DNA from: DATBSK01 sp040902705 | Lineage (GTDB): Bacteria > Actinomycetota > Acidimicrobiia > IMCC26256 > PALSA-555 | Assembly: GCA_040902705.1 (NCBI GenBank) | Contig: JBBDWT010000215.1 | Location: forward strand, 1-12,090 | DNA length: 12,090 bases | Reading direction: 5' to 3' | In this document: in pieces, positions 1-6,952 of the stretch | Position numbering within the stretch: the stretch's first letter is position 1 | Layout of the letters: the number at the start of each line of letters is the position of its first letter | Translations under genes and position numbers: made by a program | Notes under the pieces: model-generated | The model's input: only the letters and a program-made list of their open reading frames with translations | Told to the model about the DNA's origin: nothing | Database searches by the model: none

Positions 1-827
1 GGGCGATCCAGCGTGACGTCGCGTGGGACTTCTTCTACGGGATCGTCAACTTCGATGCCGTGTTGGGCACGGTGAACCATTACGGGACCGTCGATCTCTT
101 CGCCGGTCGGTTCAACGAGGCATACCGCACTGCCGAGCTCGACCATCTCGAGAACTTCGAGACGCCGCAGATCCGCGAGACGTTCAAGGCGATGCTCGAC
201 GACTGGACGAACAGCACCTTCGACCCCTTCGCGTCCCCCGTCGAGACCGGCACGCCCTTCGGCGTGAAGGAAGGGAGCAACACCGACGCGGTCACGCGGC
301 GCCGGGTCGCCGCCGCTCGCATGGTCGGCGTCCCGGGCGACGAAGAGCTTCGCAGCGACACGAACGGCCACCCCGTGAATCGCATGTTCGCCGACGTGCC
401 ACAAGACGAACCCGACATCGAGCCAGAGCCCGGCTTCGAGGACAGGGTCTGCGCGTTCAACCTCTTCAAGTACCTGTCGCGCTCGCAGGTCACCTGGAAC
501 CCGTCCGTCGTCTCGGTGTGCAAGGACAGCCTCTACTGCCCGACGACGGAGGAGTACATCCTGCCGATCATCCACGGCAACGACCGGGTCGAGTGGTTCG
601 TGCAGCTCAGCGACCAGATCGAGTGGACCGTCGAAGACCGCGACACCGGCAAGCTCCGCGCGCGTGTCGTCATGAAGCCGGGTGACGTCGCCGCGATGCC
701 GAGCGACATCCGCCACCAGGGTTACTCCCCGAAGCGCTCGATGCTCCTCGTCTGGGAGAACGCGTCGCCCGAGCTGCCCGATCTCATCGCGAGCGGCAAG
801 GCGCCGACGAACCCGGTCGACTTCTGA
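1..827 (+). CDS. hapD: Hydroquinone 1,2-dioxygenase, large subunit (5'-truncated by window edge)
   Basis: This subunit carries the iron site of the two-subunit (type II) hydroquinone dioxygenase, which cleaves hydroquinone to 4-hydroxymuconic semialdehyde. The frame is open from base 3 and runs off the left edge, so the true start is not visible; 274 residues are present. The sequence shows H-x-N-x3-E (IIHGNDRVEWF; His codon 573-575, Asn 579-581, Glu 591-593) and a further His exactly 47 residues after the first (codon 714-716, in DIRHQGY). From memory, the iron ligands of Pseudomonas PnpD are His256, Asn258, Glu262 and His303, which have identical spacing. On that numbering about 65 residues are missing and the full length would be about 339, normal for the family. 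The genes that follow are the next pathway enzymes in order, which strongly supports the call. The small subunit (HapC/PnpC-like) probably lies just upstream. Confidence 0.88.
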   Translation, partial: AIQRDVAWDFFYGIVNFDAVLGTVNHYGTVDLFAGRFNEAYRTAELDHLENFETPQIRETFKAMLDDWTNSTFDPFASPVETGTPFGVKEGSNTDAVTRRRVAAARMVGVPGDEELRSDTNGHPVNRMFADVPQDEPDIEPEPGFEDRVCAFNLFKYLSRSQVTWNPSVVSVCKDSLYCPTTEEYILPIIHGNDRVEWFVQLSDQIEWTVEDRDTGKLRARVVMKPGDVAAMPSDIRHQGYSPKRSMLLVWENASPELPDLIASGKAPTNPVDF

Positions 828-855
828 CGCGGTGAATCGTCGGAGCGGAGGCGGC

Positions 856-2319
856 GTGCGCGAGCAGCTGTTCATCGGGGGCCAGTGGCTCGATGCGGCC
901 GAAGGGGGGGTGTTCGACGTCCTCAACCCGCACGACGGGAGCGTCATCACGCAGGTCGCCGAGGGCCGGGCCGTCGACGTGGACCGGGCTGTCGTGGCAG
1001 CCGCCGACGCGCTTCCAGCCTGGCGCGATACCCCGGCCGCCGAACGCGGCCGGCTGCTGCTGCGGCTGGCAGACGCGATCGAGGACCACGCAGCCGAGCT
1101 CGCGCGCCTGGAGACGCTCGACACCGGGCATCCGATCCGCGATTCGACCGTGCTGGACGTGCCGCGCACCGCGGCGGCGTTCCGCTACTTCGGGGGCATC
1201 GCCGACAAGTACCAGGGCAGCGTCGTCCCCGTCGAGGCCGGCTTCCTCAACTACGTGACGCGTGAGCCCGTCGGTGTGGTCGGTCAGATCGTCCCGTGGA
1301 ACTTCCCGCTCCTGTTCACCAGCTGGAAGCTCGGTCCCGCGCTCGCAGCCGGGAACACCGTCGTGCTGAAGCCGGCTGAGCTCACCCCTCTCACCACGCT
1401 GCGCGTGGCCGAGCTCGGGGCCGACATCGGTGTGCCGCCTGGCGTCGTCAACATCGTGCCCGGGCTCGGGCCGGTCGCAGGCGAGCACCTCGCTCGCCAT
1501 GCCGATGTCGCCAAGATCGCGTTCACGGGGTCGACAGCCGTTGGCCGGCGGATCGTCGAGGCCTCGGCCGGGAACCTGAAGCGGATCCAGCTCGAGCTCG
1601 GTGGCAAGGGAGCGAACATCGTGTTCGACGACGCCGATCTCGACGCGGCCATCAACGGCTCGGCGTTCGCGATCTTCCACAACCAGGGACAGGCGTGCAT
1701 CGCCGGCTCGCGGTTGCTGCTCCACGAAGGGATCGCAGACGAGTTCCTGACGCGCTTCGTCGGGCTCGCCGAGTCGATCCGGCTCGGCGACCCGACCGAT
1801 CCCGCGACCGAGATGGGCCCGCTCACCTCGGCCGAGCACCGCGACCGTGTGCTCGGCTACGTGAAGGTCGCACGCGATGAAGGTGGCGAGATCCTCACCG
1901 GTGGATCCGCCCCCGACGACGCGCAGCTCGCGCGCGGCTTCTACGTGCGCCCCACCGTCGTTCGTGCAGACCCGGCCAGCCGGGTGTGTCACGAGGAGGT
2001 CTTCGGGCCCTTCGTGACCGTCTCGACGTTCCGTGACGAGGACGACGCGGTCACGATCGCGAACAGCACCGAGTACGGGCTCGGCGGCGGGCTCTGGACG
2101 CGCGACCTGAGCCGTGCGCACCGCGTCGCGCGTTCGATCCGGAGCGGCATGGTCTGGATCAACTCGTACAAGCGAGTCAACCCCGGTTCGCCGTTCGGTG
2201 GTGTCGGTGAGTCGGGCTACGGGCGCGAGATGGGCTTCGAAGCCATGCACGAGTACACCGACGCCAAGTCGGTGTGGATCAACGTCGATGCCGACCTCCC
2301 GATCTGGTATCCGCGCTGA
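856..2319 (+). CDS. hapE: 4-hydroxymuconic semialdehyde dehydrogenase (NAD(P)-dependent ALDH family)
   Basis: This enzyme oxidises an aldehyde to an acid. By position directly behind the hydroquinone dioxygenase, the likely reaction is 4-hydroxymuconic semialdehyde to maleylacetate. All hallmarks of the aldehyde dehydrogenase superfamily are visible in the 487 residues: VPWNFP with Asn149, cofactor-binding Lys172 in LKPAELTP, the FTGSTAVG nucleotide loop, catalytic base Glu247 in LELGGKG, and nucleophile Cys281 in NQGQACIAGSR. The Asn-Lys (23) and Glu-Cys (34) spacings are the classical ones. The GTG at 856 was chosen because GGAGG lies just upstream (847-851) and the N-terminus (REQLFIGGQWLDA) is typical. 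A GTG at 832 in the same frame is an alternative adding eight residues. The family is certain; the exact substrate is inferred from context. Confidence 0.9.
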   Translation: MREQLFIGGQWLDAAEGGVFDVLNPHDGSVITQVAEGRAVDVDRAVVAAADALPAWRDTPAAERGRLLLRLADAIEDHAAELARLETLDTGHPIRDSTVLDVPRTAAAFRYFGGIADKYQGSVVPVEAGFLNYVTREPVGVVGQIVPWNFPLLFTSWKLGPALAAGNTVVLKPAELTPLTTLRVAELGADIGVPPGVVNIVPGLGPVAGEHLARHADVAKIAFTGSTAVGRRIVEASAGNLKRIQLELGGKGANIVFDDADLDAAINGSAFAIFHNQGQACIAGSRLLLHEGIADEFLTRFVGLAESIRLGDPTDPATEMGPLTSAEHRDRVLGYVKVARDEGGEILTGGSAPDDAQLARGFYVRPTVVRADPASRVCHEEVFGPFVTVSTFRDEDDAVTIANSTEYGLGGGLWTRDLSRAHRVARSIRSGMVWINSYKRVNPGSPFGGVGESGYGREMGFEAMHEYTDAKSVWINVDADLPIWYPR

Positions 2320-3179
2320 TGGCCGAGCACACGACCCTGCGCGACGCCATCGCCGCCCACGTGCACGACGGTGACGAGATCGCGCTCGAAGGCTTCACCC
2401 ATCTGATCCCGTTCGCCGCCGGGCACGAGATCATCCGCCAGGCTCGGCGCGAGCTCACGCTCGTCCGGCTCACACCCGACCTGGTCTACGACCAGCTCAT
2501 CGGTGCCGGATGTGCCCGCAAGCTCGTGTTCTCCTGGGGAGGCAACCCCGGAGTCGGCTCGCTGCACCGGTTCCGCGACGCGGTCGAGCACGGATGGCCC
2601 GCGCGGATCGAGCTCGAGGAGCACAGCCACGCCGGCATGGCGGCGCGATATGTGGCCGGAGCGTCCGGGCTGCCCTTCGCAGTCCTCCGCGGCTACGTGG
2701 GCACCGACCTCGTTGCACAGACCAAGACGATCGTGCCGATCACGTGTCCGTTCACCGGCGAGGAACTCGCAGCCGTCCCGGCGCTGCGGCCCGACGTCAC
2801 GATCGTCCACGCACAGCAGGCCGATGAGCAGGGCAACGTCATGCTCTGGGGCATCAGCGGCGTCCAGAAGGAAGCGGTGCTGTGCGCCAAACGCTCGATC
2901 GTGACAGTCGAGGAGATCGTCAACGGCTTCGAACCTCGGGTCAACGGTGTCGTGCTCCCGCACTGGGTGATCGATGCCGTCTGCGAGGTCCCGCGAGGAT
3001 CGCACCCGTCCTACTCGCACGGATACACCGAGCGCGACAACGGCTTCTACGCGGCCTGGGACGAGATCGCGCGAGATCGCGCCGGGTTCACCGACTGGAT
3101 CGACCGTCACATCCGCGGGACGAGCAACTTCACCGAGTACCTCGACTCGGTCGCACCGGAGGCGATGACTCGTGTCTGA
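2319..3179 (+). CDS. catI: 3-oxoadipate-type CoA-transferase, subunit A (glutaconate CoA-transferase family)
   Basis: This is the alpha half of a heterodimeric CoA-transferase, expected to move CoA from succinyl-CoA to 3-oxoadipate. The start overlaps the dehydrogenase stop as TGATG, with no clear ribosome site of its own, implying translational coupling. The 286 residues show family features: an N-terminal segment with DGDEIALEGF (17-26), the glycine-rich SWGGNPGVGS (72-81), ARYVAGASGLPF (109-120), and HAQQADEQGNVMLWG in the second half (about 164-178). It resembles the glutaconate CoA-transferase alpha type rather than the short PcaI type. From memory, the CatI subunit of chlorocatechol degraders (about 282 residues) belongs to this type and has this size. 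The 3-oxoadipate substrate is inferred from the neighbours, since maleylacetate reductase makes 3-oxoadipate. Other 3-oxoacid or glutaconate-like substrates cannot be excluded from sequence. Confidence 0.82.
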   Translation: MAEHTTLRDAIAAHVHDGDEIALEGFTHLIPFAAGHEIIRQARRELTLVRLTPDLVYDQLIGAGCARKLVFSWGGNPGVGSLHRFRDAVEHGWPARIELEEHSHAGMAARYVAGASGLPFAVLRGYVGTDLVAQTKTIVPITCPFTGEELAAVPALRPDVTIVHAQQADEQGNVMLWGISGVQKEAVLCAKRSIVTVEEIVNGFEPRVNGVVLPHWVIDAVCEVPRGSHPSYSHGYTERDNGFYAAWDEIARDRAGFTDWIDRHIRGTSNFTEYLDSVAPEAMTRV

Positions 3180-3939
3180 ACCGACCTACACCGCCGACGA
3201 GATGATGACGGTCGCGGCGGCGCGCGAGCTGTCGAACCAGACCGTCTGCTTCGTCGGCATCGGGTTGCCGAGCACAGCCGCGAACCTGGCCCGGCTGACG
3301 CACGCACCCGAGATCGTGCTCGTGTACGAGTCGGGCACGATCGGTGCGAAGCCGAGCCGGCTCCCGCTGTCGATCGGTGACGGCGAGCTCGCGGAGACGG
3401 CCGACGCGGTCGTCTCGGTCCCCGAGATCTTCTCGTACTGGCTCCAGGCCGGACGGGTCGACGTCGGGTTCCTCGGAGCCGCGCAGCTCGACCGGTTCGG
3501 CAACATCAACACCACGGTGATCGGCTCATATGACGAGCCGAAGGTGCGGTTGCCCGGCGCCGGCGGTGCACCCGAGATCGCCGCGTCCGCCCGCAAGGTG
3601 ATCGTCGTCGTGCGTCAGAGCGCGCGCACGTTCGTCGAACGGCTCGACTTCGTCACGTCGGTCGGCCATGGCGACGGGCCGGGCCAGCGTCGCGCGCTGG
3701 GCTTCGTCGGCGCCGGCCCCGAGATCGTGATCACGGATCTCGGCATCTTGCGGCCCGATCCCGACACGCTCGAGCTCGTGCTCACCGACCTGCATCCCGG
3801 CGTGGAAGCGGAGGACGCACGTGCGGCCACGGCCTGGCCGCTCCGTGTCAGCGAGACGCCGCACCGTACCGATCCGCCGCGCCTCGACGAGCTCGACGCG
3901 CTGCGCGCGCTCGAGGCGACGCCGGGACGTGCGGCATGA
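3172..3939 (+). CDS. catJ: 3-oxoadipate-type CoA-transferase, subunit B (catalytic)
   Basis: This is the beta half of the CoA-transferase, carrying the glutamate that forms the covalent CoA-thioester intermediate. Glu53 in LVYESGTIG sits where the active-site glutamate of glutaconate CoA-transferase B is found (about residue 54). Other family stretches are FLGAAQLDRFGNINTT (about 101-116) and a glycine-rich PGAGGAPEIA (about 127-136). Length is 255 residues, close to the CatJ-type subunit. The GTG at 3172 overlaps the end of subunit A by 8 bases and is preceded by a good GGAGG (3158-3162) at nine bases spacing, which supports this start. Subunits A and B are expected to form the active complex in the cytoplasm. 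Substrate assignment to 3-oxoadipate is contextual. Confidence 0.83.
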   Translation: MSEPTYTADEMMTVAAARELSNQTVCFVGIGLPSTAANLARLTHAPEIVLVYESGTIGAKPSRLPLSIGDGELAETADAVVSVPEIFSYWLQAGRVDVGFLGAAQLDRFGNINTTVIGSYDEPKVRLPGAGGAPEIAASARKVIVVVRQSARTFVERLDFVTSVGHGDGPGQRRALGFVGAGPEIVITDLGILRPDPDTLELVLTDLHPGVEAEDARAATAWPLRVSETPHRTDPPRLDELDALRALEATPGRAA

Positions 3940-5012
3940 AGCCCTTCACCTACAACGCGCTGCCGAGCCGCATCGTGTTCGGCGCCGGTCGCCGTTCGGA
4001 GATCGTCTCCGAGGTCGACGCGCTCGGGCTCCGGCGGGTCATGATGATCGCCGACGAGAACGCGAAGGCCGATGCCGACGAGCTCGTTGACCTGCTCGAT
4101 GACCGGGTCGTGACTCGCTGGCACGAGGTCGCGCAGCACGTGCCGACCGAGCTCGCTGACGCCGCGCGCCAAGCGGCCACCGATCACGAGATCGACGGGA
4201 TCGTGACCGTCGGCGGCGGCTCGACGACCGGACTCGGCAAGGCGATCGCGCTGGTTCGGGACGCGCCGATCGTCGCCGTGCCGACGACGTACGCGGGCTC
4301 CGAGATGACACCGATCTACGGGCTCACCGGCGAGCACAAGGAGACGGGGCGTGATCTGCGCGTGCTGCCACGCGCGGTCGTGTACGACCCGGAGCTCACG
4401 GTCGACCTGCCGGTCGCGGTCACGACGACGAGCGCGTTCAACGCGATCGCGCACAGCGTCGAAGCGCTCTACGGGCCCGACGCGAACCCGATCACGTCCT
4501 TGATGGCACAGGATGCGATCCGGGTGCTCACGGCCGCACTGCCGCGCTTGAACGCCGATCCGCACGATGTCGACCTGCGTTCCGATCTGCTGTACGGCGC
4601 GTACCTCGCGGGCGCAGTCCTCGCCGCGGTCGGGATGGCGCTGCACCACAAGGTCTGTCACGTGCTCGGTGGCAGCTTCGGCCTCGTGCACGGCGACGTG
4701 AACGCGGTCGTCCTGCCGCACGTGGTGGCGTACAACGCCAAGGGCGCGCCCGAGGCGATCGAAGAGGTCGGGAGCGCGATGGACGTCGCGGATCCGGCCG
4801 CGGCGCTTTTCGACCTCGCGGCCGCCGTCGGCGCACCGGTGAGCCTCGAGTCGTTGGGGATGCCCCACGAAGGGCTCGACGAAGCTGCGCGACGGGCCGT
4901 GTCCGAGACCACGTTCAACCCGACGGCCGTCGACGAGCCGTCGATCCGCAGGCTGCTCGAGGCCGCGTGGCGCGGGCAACGCCCACAGGTGCGAGCAGCA
5001 CAAGAGCTCTGA
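3936..5012 (+). CDS. hapF: Maleylacetate reductase (iron-containing alcohol dehydrogenase family)
   Basis: This enzyme reduces maleylacetate to 3-oxoadipate with NAD(P)H, linking ring-cleavage products to the 3-oxoadipate pathway. The 358 residues begin with the typical FTYNALPSRIVFGAG. They contain the dinucleotide-binding GGGSTTG (93-99), the maleylacetate-reductase-like PTTYAGSEMTPIYG, His173 in IAHSVEALYG, and the cluster GMALHHKVCHVLGG (His237, His238, His242) followed by LVHGD (His252). The start codon overlaps the CoA-transferase B stop as ATGA. Length matches the family (about 350). Its position in a hydroquinone operon fits the Pseudomonas hapF/pnpF equivalent; macA-type names would be equally valid. 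The gene ends normally (AWRGQRPQVRAAQEL) and is followed directly by a dioxygenase tail remnant. Confidence 0.9.
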   Translation: MKPFTYNALPSRIVFGAGRRSEIVSEVDALGLRRVMMIADENAKADADELVDLLDDRVVTRWHEVAQHVPTELADAARQAATDHEIDGIVTVGGGSTTGLGKAIALVRDAPIVAVPTTYAGSEMTPIYGLTGEHKETGRDLRVLPRAVVYDPELTVDLPVAVTTTSAFNAIAHSVEALYGPDANPITSLMAQDAIRVLTAALPRLNADPHDVDLRSDLLYGAYLAGAVLAAVGMALHHKVCHVLGGSFGLVHGDVNAVVLPHVVAYNAKGAPEAIEEVGSAMDVADPAAALFDLAAAVGAPVSLESLGMPHEGLDEAARRAVSETTFNPTAVDEPSIRRLLEAAWRGQRPQVRAAQEL

Positions 5013-5101
5013 AGGCCGGCGAGCCGAACCGCCCGGCGAACGTCGACGAAGACGTGCGCTGGTACTCCGTCGCCTTCGACTTCGTCCTCGAGGCGATTTG
5101 A
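5013..5101 (+). pseudogene. C-terminal tail of an intradiol ring-cleavage dioxygenase (remnant)
   Basis: In frame 2, directly after the maleylacetate reductase stop, about 29 codons end at TGA 5099-5101. The last residues read RWYSVAFDFVLEAI. The (Y/F)DFVL end preceded by a W/Y-rich beta strand is the usual C-terminus of hydroxyquinol and catechol 1,2-dioxygenases. No start codon with a ribosome site and no other part of such an enzyme is visible upstream; the frame simply enters the maleylacetate reductase gene. I therefore read it as the surviving 3' end of a deleted intradiol dioxygenase. A hydroxyquinol dioxygenase would make maleylacetate, the substrate of the preceding enzyme, so the remnant fits the locus. 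The match is short and made by eye, so it is tentative. Confidence 0.5.
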
Positions 5102-5375
5102 TCCGATGTGGTCCGACCCTGATGCCAGAGCTGGGAGAAGCCGTCAGTCTCACGCACCAGTGCGAGACTGCCGCGAGCAAGAGGGCATTGCGGGAAGGAA
5201 AGTGCTTGGAGATGGTCGACAACGACATCCGGGCCTCGCGGGCGACCGCTCGTAGCTCGGTTGCGCCGAAGCCGTCGCGCTCGACGAGCCGAAGCACCGC
5301 GTCCACGATCGTCGTCACGGCCTTTGTCTCGGTGGCAGTCTTCGACCCGGCCGAGCGTGGGGCGGAGGGTTCCAC
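5102..5375 (-). pseudogene. TetR-family regulator, N-terminal DNA-binding part only
   Basis: Read on the minus strand from a GTG at 5375, the first 91 residues give a clear TetR-type helix-turn-helix. TIVDAVLRLVERDGFGATEL (22-41) forms helix 1 and the turn, VAREARMSLSTISKHF (44-59) is the recognition region, and PSRNALLLAAVSHW (60-73) starts the link helix. Similarity stops near residue 91, at about base 5103, exactly where the plus-strand dioxygenase tail ends. Beyond that point the frame stays open but is only antisense of the dioxygenase tail and maleylacetate reductase, so the usual ligand-binding domain of about 110 residues is absent. No good ribosome site precedes the GTG, and the next plus-strand gene starts 28 bases away. 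It is most likely a truncated regulator of an earlier aromatic operon. A short expressed DNA-binding protein is a less likely alternative. Confidence 0.62.
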
Positions 5376-5402
5376 GTCCGAAGCGCAACGATGGGGACAG
5401 CG

Positions 5403-6236
5403 ATGAGCAGCCGCACGGTGGGAGTGGTGACGGGCGCAGGCCGGGGGATGGGTCTTGCGTGCGCGCGCCGGATGGTGGAGACGGTCGACACGCTCGTCGT
5501 CGTCGACCGTGATGTCGCGAGCCTCCAAGGCGTCTCGGACGAGCTCGGCGCACAGGCCGAGATCGTGCCGTTGGCGGTCGACGTCGCCGATCGAGCGGCT
5601 GTCGCGCAGCTCGGGCTCGTCGCCGAACACGGCGAGTTGCGTGCGGTCGCCCATGCTGCCGGCGTCTCCCCGACGATGGCGACCTGGCAGACCATCCTGG
5701 AAGTCGATCTCATCGGCACGGCGCTCGTCATCGACGCGCTCGCGCCCTTCGTCACGGAAGGCACCGCCGCGGTGTGCTTCGCGTCCATGGCTGCACACCT
5801 GATGGCCGCGAACGCCGATGCCGCGGTCGATGCTGTGCTCGACGACCCGCTCGACGAGGGGTTTCTCGATGCACTCGCTCGCGCCGTGGGGCCGGGCATC
5901 GAGGACTCCGGGCTCGCGTACGCGTGGGCCAAGCGCGGCGTCCAGCGGCTCGTGCGACGCACCGCGGTGCCATGGGGCCGGCGCGGTGCACGGATCTGCT
6001 CGATCTCACCGGGGATGATCGACACGCCTCAGGGTCGTCAAGAAGCCGATGCGCAGCCCGCGATGGCGGTGATGCTCGAGCACACGCCATTGGGTCGCTT
6101 CGGAACCGCCGAGGAGCTGGCTGTCGTCGTCGCGTTCATCGTCTCGGACGCAGCGTCGTTCATGACCGGGACCGACCTGCTCGTCGACGGCGGCGTCTGT
6201 GCAGCCGTCGAGGGTTTCAGCGGCATCCCGACGTGA
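5403..6236 (+). CDS. Short-chain dehydrogenase/reductase with extended Ser-Tyr loop
   Basis: This is an NAD(P)-dependent oxidoreductase of the classical SDR fold, 277 residues. Visible motifs are TGAGRGMG (10-17) for the cofactor, Asp in VVVDRD after the second strand (suggesting NAD preference), HAAGVS in place of NNAG, catalytic Ser128 (CFASMAAH), Tyr173 and Lys177 (YAWAK), then SPGMIDTP and a C-terminal TGTDLLVDGG. The Ser-to-Tyr distance is 45 residues instead of about 13, because of an acidic insertion containing DAVLDDPLDEGFLDAL. Bacterial 3-alpha-hydroxysteroid dehydrogenase/carbonyl reductases have a comparable insertion. ATG 5403 was chosen because GGGGA (5393-5397) precedes it; ATG 5391 is an in-frame alternative. 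It lies behind the 390-base scar, so it need not belong to the hydroquinone operon. The substrate is unknown; a ketone, steroid or terpenoid alcohol is plausible. Confidence 0.85.
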   Translation: MSSRTVGVVTGAGRGMGLACARRMVETVDTLVVVDRDVASLQGVSDELGAQAEIVPLAVDVADRAAVAQLGLVAEHGELRAVAHAAGVSPTMATWQTILEVDLIGTALVIDALAPFVTEGTAAVCFASMAAHLMAANADAAVDAVLDDPLDEGFLDALARAVGPGIEDSGLAYAWAKRGVQRLVRRTAVPWGRRGARICSISPGMIDTPQGRQEADAQPAMAVMLEHTPLGRFGTAEELAVVVAFIVSDAASFMTGTDLLVDGGVCAAVEGFSGIPT

Positions 6237-6249
6237 GATCGGACCCGAC

Positions 6250-6930
6250 GTGAACCCGGCGCGCGACCGTCGACGCCACGTCGAGCTGTTCTGGCTGCTC
6301 TCCGCCCGCACCCGGGCGCTCGTCGCGGTCGGTCTCGGCGCGATCGCCGGAGCAGTCGCGGCGTGGTTCCTCCCGTGGGAGGCGACCATCCTCGTCAGCT
6401 GGGACGTCACCGCGCTGATCACCGTCCTCTGGGTCTACCTGACGGCGAGCCGTTTCGACGCCGCCGAGACGCGGGCGTTCGCCAGCCGTGAGGACGACAG
6501 CCGGCTGTCGGCACAGTTCCTGCTGCTGACCGCGAGCCTCGCGAGCCTCGCCGGCGTGGGGCTCGACCTCCACAAGGCCAGTCACGAGGACGACACCGCG
6601 AAAGTCCTGCTCATCGCGCTCGGTCTGCTCACCGTGGTTGCGTCGTGGTGCGTCGTGCACACGGTCTTCTTGTTGCGGTATGCGCACGAGTACTACGCCG
6701 AGGACGAGGCGGGCGGGATCGACTTCAAGTCGGGCCCCGACTTCGAGCCCAGCTACCGCGACTTCGCCTACGTCGCGTTCACGGTCGGCATGACGTGGCA
6801 GGTGTCGGACACCGACGTGCAGACGCGGCGGATTCGCGGCACGGTCCTGCAGCACGCGCTGTTCTCGTACGTCTTCGGGGCCGTGATCCTGGCCACGCTC
6901 ATCAATGTCGTCGCGTCACTGCTCCAGTGA
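6250..6930 (+). CDS. DUF1345 integral membrane protein
   Basis: This is a membrane protein of unknown function. The 226 residues contain about five hydrophobic segments (roughly 22-41, 46-64, 86-105, 118-142 and 203-225). The conserved DUF1345 block is recognisable: LRYAHEYY, a short polar loop with GGIDF, then SYRDFAYVAFTVGMTWQVSD (168-187), and near the end LQHALFSYVFGAVILATLIN. The N-terminus is rich in Arg and probably cytoplasmic. The GTG at 6250 lies 13 bases after the dehydrogenase stop, so the two genes are probably cotranscribed. No strong ribosome site is visible. A GTG at 6199 inside the dehydrogenase gene is a possible but less likely start. No enzymatic motif is seen and the family function is not known to me. 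There is no obvious mechanistic link to the neighbours. Confidence 0.83.
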   Translation: MNPARDRRRHVELFWLLSARTRALVAVGLGAIAGAVAAWFLPWEATILVSWDVTALITVLWVYLTASRFDAAETRAFASREDDSRLSAQFLLLTASLASLAGVGLDLHKASHEDDTAKVLLIALGLLTVVASWCVVHTVFLLRYAHEYYAEDEAGGIDFKSGPDFEPSYRDFAYVAFTVGMTWQVSDTDVQTRRIRGTVLQHALFSYVFGAVILATLINVVASLLQ

Positions 6931-6952
6931 TGCACGCCGGGCGGCCGCGCCT

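Noticed and set aside
682..855. N-terminal extension of the aldehyde dehydrogenase back to 682
   Set aside because: The extension overlaps the dioxygenase gene and is Arg/Ser-rich shadow; the typical ALDH N-terminus starts at the GTG at 856.
784..2250. Long minus-strand open frame opposite the aldehyde dehydrogenase gene
   Set aside because: Composition is the typical R/D/V/H-rich antisense pattern, and the plus-strand gene has every ALDH catalytic motif.
3615..5798. Very long minus-strand open frame (over 700 codons) opposite the CoA-transferase B, maleylacetate reductase and SDR genes
   Set aside because: It is an antisense by-product of GC-rich codon use. Only the short TetR-like stretch at about 5102-5375 resembles a protein; the rest is Arg/Asp/His-rich shadow sequence.
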